This document shows, piece after piece, positions 20,855-23,318 of a stretch of 23,318 nucleotides of DNA. The notes beneath the pieces are model-generated. The model was not told the DNA's origin, did not search any database, and saw only the letters and a program-made list of their open reading frames with translations. A program made the position numbers and the translations under genes. Every line of letters starts with the position of its first letter. Within the stretch, counting starts at the first letter, position 1. The stretch is from positions 1 to 23,318 of IMG/VR virus record IMGVR_UViG_3300010391_000103; one strand, written 5' to 3'. The stretch is from a virus.

Positions 20855-21210
20855 GGGGTCACCACCTTCTTGTGCTTCGCCTCGCAGTGCCGTGCGAGGT
20901 TCCCGAACGTCCGCTTACACCACGGGCAGACACCGCGGCCGATGCGCCGCTCGATTCGGCGTGCGCGCTCCTCGGCTGAAGCCTTCTCTGAGAACAGGCG
21001 GTTACGCTCCGCGGCGAGGTCGGCGACCTGCTTCTTCAGCCGATCGACCTCGCTCGTTACGTAGGCGCGCGGATGTCCGTTGGGGCAGTAGAACGTCTCG
21101 CCGTTATCCAGCTTGTCCGAGCGGAAGCGGCTAGGCACTCCGAAGTGGGTGCCGCACTTCCCGCACTCCATCACGTCGAGGGTGATCGTCTCCTGAATCT
21201 GGGTCGTCAT
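20845..21210 (-). CDS. Double zinc-finger protein
   Basis: This 121-residue protein starts at ATG 21210 (ATGA overlap with the ATPase gene). It begins MTTQIQETITLDVMECGKCG. The first metal site is CGKCGTHFG with YCPNGH about 20 residues later. A charged helical middle (residues about 45-85, DRLKKQVADLAAERNRLFSE) is a likely coiled coil. A C2H2-like finger, CPWCKRTFGNLARHCEAKH, lies near the C-terminus. This arrangement (Cys/His ribbon, coiled coil, finger) occurs in small phage proteins and suggests DNA or RNA binding. Its partner could be the ATPase it is coupled to. Confidence 0.75.
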   Translation of the reverse strand: MTTQIQETITLDVMECGKCGTHFGVPSRFRSDKLDNGETFYCPNGHPRAYVTSEVDRLKKQVADLAAERNRLFSEKASAEERARRIERRIGRGVCPWCKRTFGNLARHCEAKHKKVVTPCR

Positions 21211-22463
21211 CGCGTCTCCTTCACCGCCCCGTCCTCGATCAGGACGGAGACCTCCGGGCCGTCCCCGACGCGCTCGAGCCAGACCTGCATGTCCGCCCGC
21301 TTCGCCCAATCGGCGATGAACGCGACCGCCTTCGCGTCGAGAAGCGAGCCGTCGCGGCATCGGATGACGCGGAGCTTCGGGTTGAGCGCCGCCCCGATCG
21401 CAAGGGACACCTTGAGCGCCTCCGCCTGCGACGCCTGCTCGAGTGGGAGCCCGCCGAAGGTGACGCGCTCGTTCTCCGTGTCGAGCCCGAGTCCCTCGAC
21501 GGGGAAGGCTGCGCCCGCGAGCCGCCGCGCGCGCTCCTCGTCTGCGGCGTCGATCTGCCCGACGAGTTTCGCCGCCTCGTTTCGGATCACGGCAAGTTCC
21601 ATCTCCGCCGCGATCCGCGCTCGCTTCTGACGGACCCGCGCGTTCACCGCCTCGACCTCCTCGACGGCCTTACGAAGCGGCTCCTCGTCCACGACGGCGA
21701 TCTTGGCGATCCGCCCCTCAACGAGCGCCAGATCCTCCTCCCAGTGCCTGAGCTCCATCTGCTCCCCTGCGAGGAAGCCCTCGTACTCCGCGATGTTGTC
21801 CAGGGCTCGCTTGATCTGCGCCTCTACGCCCCGCTCGCGTTGGATCTCGTCTTCTCTCTTGCGGTTGTTCGCGCGTGCCGCCTCGAGCGCGGTCATGCGG
21901 TCCTTGAGGGCCACCTCCGTGTCCGGCGTTCCGGGCGGTGGCGCGGGCATCCGCGCGACGGCGCCGGCAAGCTCGCGCTCCTTCCGGTTAACGAGCGTCC
22001 TCTCGTCGAAAGCCGCCTTCCGCGCGGCGTCGAGGTCGGCGAAGTCGAGCCCAGCGATCTTCCGTAGCGTCTCCGCCTGCTCCTTCGGCGCGAGACGCAG
22101 GAAGTCGAGCGGCTCGAACGAGAGCCGGCCGAAGAGCGAGTCGAGAAGCGCCTGCGGCGACGTGACTTTCCCCTTCCCCTTCGCGTGGACCTCGAGCGTC
22201 GACCTCCCGTCCGAGGTCCAGCTCCGCGAGACGACCAGTTCGTCGAGATCGAGGACGACGCGCGCCGTCTTCTCTCCGCGCCTCACCGGTTCCGGAGGCG
22301 CGTGCGCGGCGCCGCCCATCGCCATCTCGATGCTGTCGAGGACGGCGGACTTGCCCGCTCCGTTCTCCCCTCCAACCACGATGAGGTTCCCGTTCGGGTC
22401 TGGGCGGATGGACACCGCCCGCAACCTTTTCACGTTCTCCGCTTCGAGCTGCACGATCTTCAC
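21207..22463 (-). CDS. SMC/RecF-like AAA ATPase
   Basis: This 418-residue protein starts at GTG 22463 with AAGGAG eight bases upstream. It begins MKIVQLEAENVKRLRAVSIR, the 'l.aeNvKrl.av.i.P.g' start of RecF/SMC ATPases. Walker A is GGENGAGKS (31-39). The middle (about 150-300) is a charged coiled coil from DLDAARKAAFDERTLVNRKE to EVNARVRQKRARIAAEMELA. LEQASQAEALKVSLAIGAAL followed by LRVIRCRDGSLLD near residue 340-385 fits the signature and Walker B region of a phage subfamily. It likely acts in recombination or repair with a nuclease partner, possibly the protein at 14468-15073. Confidence 0.85.
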   Translation of the reverse strand: MKIVQLEAENVKRLRAVSIRPDPNGNLIVVGGENGAGKSAVLDSIEMAMGGAAHAPPEPVRRGEKTARVVLDLDELVVSRSWTSDGRSTLEVHAKGKGKVTSPQALLDSLFGRLSFEPLDFLRLAPKEQAETLRKIAGLDFADLDAARKAAFDERTLVNRKERELAGAVARMPAPPPGTPDTEVALKDRMTALEAARANNRKREDEIQRERGVEAQIKRALDNIAEYEGFLAGEQMELRHWEEDLALVEGRIAKIAVVDEEPLRKAVEEVEAVNARVRQKRARIAAEMELAVIRNEAAKLVGQIDAADEERARRLAGAAFPVEGLGLDTENERVTFGGLPLEQASQAEALKVSLAIGAALNPKLRVIRCRDGSLLDAKAVAFIADWAKRADMQVWLERVGDGPEVSVLIEDGAVKETR

Positions 22464-22475
22464 TTACGTTCTCCT

Positions 22476-23180
22476 TCAAAAAGGGCAATCGGGATCCACG
22501 GCGGCGGCCTCCGTGGGGCCTTCTGGTTCCTCGCGTTCGCCCGCCGCGCGCTGGCGGAAGTCGAGCGTCGGCGTCACGTTCGAGATCGGCACGGGCCCCT
22601 TCTCCGGCATCGCCGGCGGTGTCCAGCGCATCTCCGCCGTCACCTCACCACGACCTTGCGCCCCACGCCTCGACTCGTCCCACCGCGCGAGCACCTCGTG
22701 CATCCTGCGAAGGTCTCCCTGCCCGTAGAACGAAGACCGGTCTACCCGCCCGGCCCATCGCGTCGCCGCGACTCCCCACGAAGGGAGACCCGTCAACTTC
22801 CCCGCGTCGCACTCGCACGCATAGGCCTGCGGCTCGATGTTCCCATGCGGAAGCGAGACGAGGAGGAGGAGGGCCCCGCCCATGCACGATCCGCACCCTG
22901 GCGGCGAGCCGATCGCGGTCCTCATCCTCCCAGCCGTGATCCGAAGATCGTCGGCGAGCCGGAGCCAGATCCCGAGCGGCGGTAGTCCTTGCCTATCCCA
23001 CTTCCGCAGGACCGACCCCGCGATCCCGCGGATGAACTGCGGCTCGAGGTCGGCCACCGTCTCCGCGATCCGCGTCCGCGCATCGTTCGTGTACCGGCGC
23101 GGCGCCTGTCCCTCGACGGCGAGCGCGCGCTCGACCTTTGCGATTTCCTCGTAGACCGGCGGATCAGAGGGGATAGTCAC
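22476..23180 (-). CDS. Unknown protein with a zinc-type Cys cluster
   Basis: This 234-residue protein starts at GTG 23180, overlapping the partial gene before it by 17 bases. It begins MTIPSDPPVYEEIAKVERAL. An N-terminal helical part is followed by PPGCGSCMGGALLLLV and QAYACECDAGKL (about residues 91-125), where CxxC and CxC could form a zinc ribbon. The C-terminal third is Pro/Glu/Arg-rich and ends in VDPDCPF. Neighbouring the ATPase, it may belong to the DNA metabolism group. A replication-loader-associated protein is one guess, unsupported by motif. Eight or more bases separate it from the ATPase gene. Confidence 0.6.
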   Translation of the reverse strand: MTIPSDPPVYEEIAKVERALAVEGQAPRRYTNDARTRIAETVADLEPQFIRGIAGSVLRKWDRQGLPPLGIWLRLADDLRITAGRMRTAIGSPPGCGSCMGGALLLLVSLPHGNIEPQAYACECDAGKLTGLPSWGVAATRWAGRVDRSSFYGQGDLRRMHEVLARWDESRRGAQGRGEVTAEMRWTPPAMPEKGPVPISNVTPTLDFRQRAAGEREEPEGPTEAAAVDPDCPF

Positions 23181-23318
23181 GTTCCTCCGCGCGCAGTTTC
23201 GCCCTACCAGCTTCAGCCTTCGCGTTCAGCTCGGCGACGTACCGCTCCTCGTCCTCCTCGGTCCTTCGTCGCGGTCCTGCAGCGTCCCCTTGAACGATCG
23301 CCCGCAGGAGCGCGTGCC
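23164..23318 (-). CDS. Unknown protein, C-terminal fragment (cut by the right edge)
   Basis: An open minus-strand frame enters from the right edge and stops at TGA 23164. The last 50 or so residues are charged and helical, including RTEEDEERYVAELNAKAEAG and ending RAEERDYPL. Its upstream part is outside the window, so no function can be given. It overlaps the next gene by 17 bases. Confidence 0.5.
   Translation of the reverse strand, partial: HALLRAIVQGDAAGPRRRTEEDEERYVAELNAKAEAGRAKLRAEERDYPL

Noticed and set aside
1-23318. CRISPR array, integrase, insertion sequence or lysis cassette
   Set aside because: No regularly spaced repeats, recombinase motifs, transposase motifs, endolysin or holin pattern were found by eye in the window.

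Overview
The window is a GC-rich segment of a tailed double-stranded DNA phage or prophage. The gene order is typical of a long-tailed phage with a non-contractile or unspecified tail. Nearly every gene reads on the minus strand, so transcription runs from high to low coordinates. The only convincing plus-strand gene is an HNH endonuclease nested inside a methyltransferase gene. GC-rich codon use and a phage-encoded lipoprotein suggest a high-GC host, probably with an outer membrane. No host genes, integrase, tRNA, CRISPR array or insertion sequence were seen.

Right part (about 23.3 to 14.1 kb): an early or accessory operon of tightly packed, mostly small genes, joined by ATGA, GTGA or TTGA stop/start overlaps. 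It holds an SMC/RecF-like ATPase, many small Cys/His-rich (probably zinc-binding) proteins, a free-standing HNH endonuclease, several micro-ORFs, a DNA methyltransferase interrupted by an antisense HNH gene, a putative PD-(D/E)XK nuclease and a BamE-like lipoprotein. The only real gap in this operon (17810-17964) holds an unusual cloverleaf-like RNA structure placed just before a perfect Shine-Dalgarno sequence. The methyltransferase cassette is bracketed by a 24-base direct repeat.

Middle part (about 14.1 to 5.7 kb): a repeat-bearing gap, then the packaging and head module in order: small terminase, an unknown protein, GpA-type large terminase, portal, Mu F/SPP1 gp7-like minor head protein, prohead protease fused to a scaffold (with a possible nested scaffold start), a frameshifted decoration-like gene and the major capsid protein.

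Left part (about 5.7 to 0 kb): a strong hairpin, two tandem paralogous small proteins, head-tail connector and completion proteins, the tail tube protein, a tail assembly chaperone pair joined by a T_TTT_TTC minus-one frameshift site, and the start of the tape measure protein, which runs off the left edge. Together these genes recognise and package DNA, build and mature the capsid, close the neck and assemble the tail. The right-hand genes probably serve DNA metabolism, modification and host interaction.
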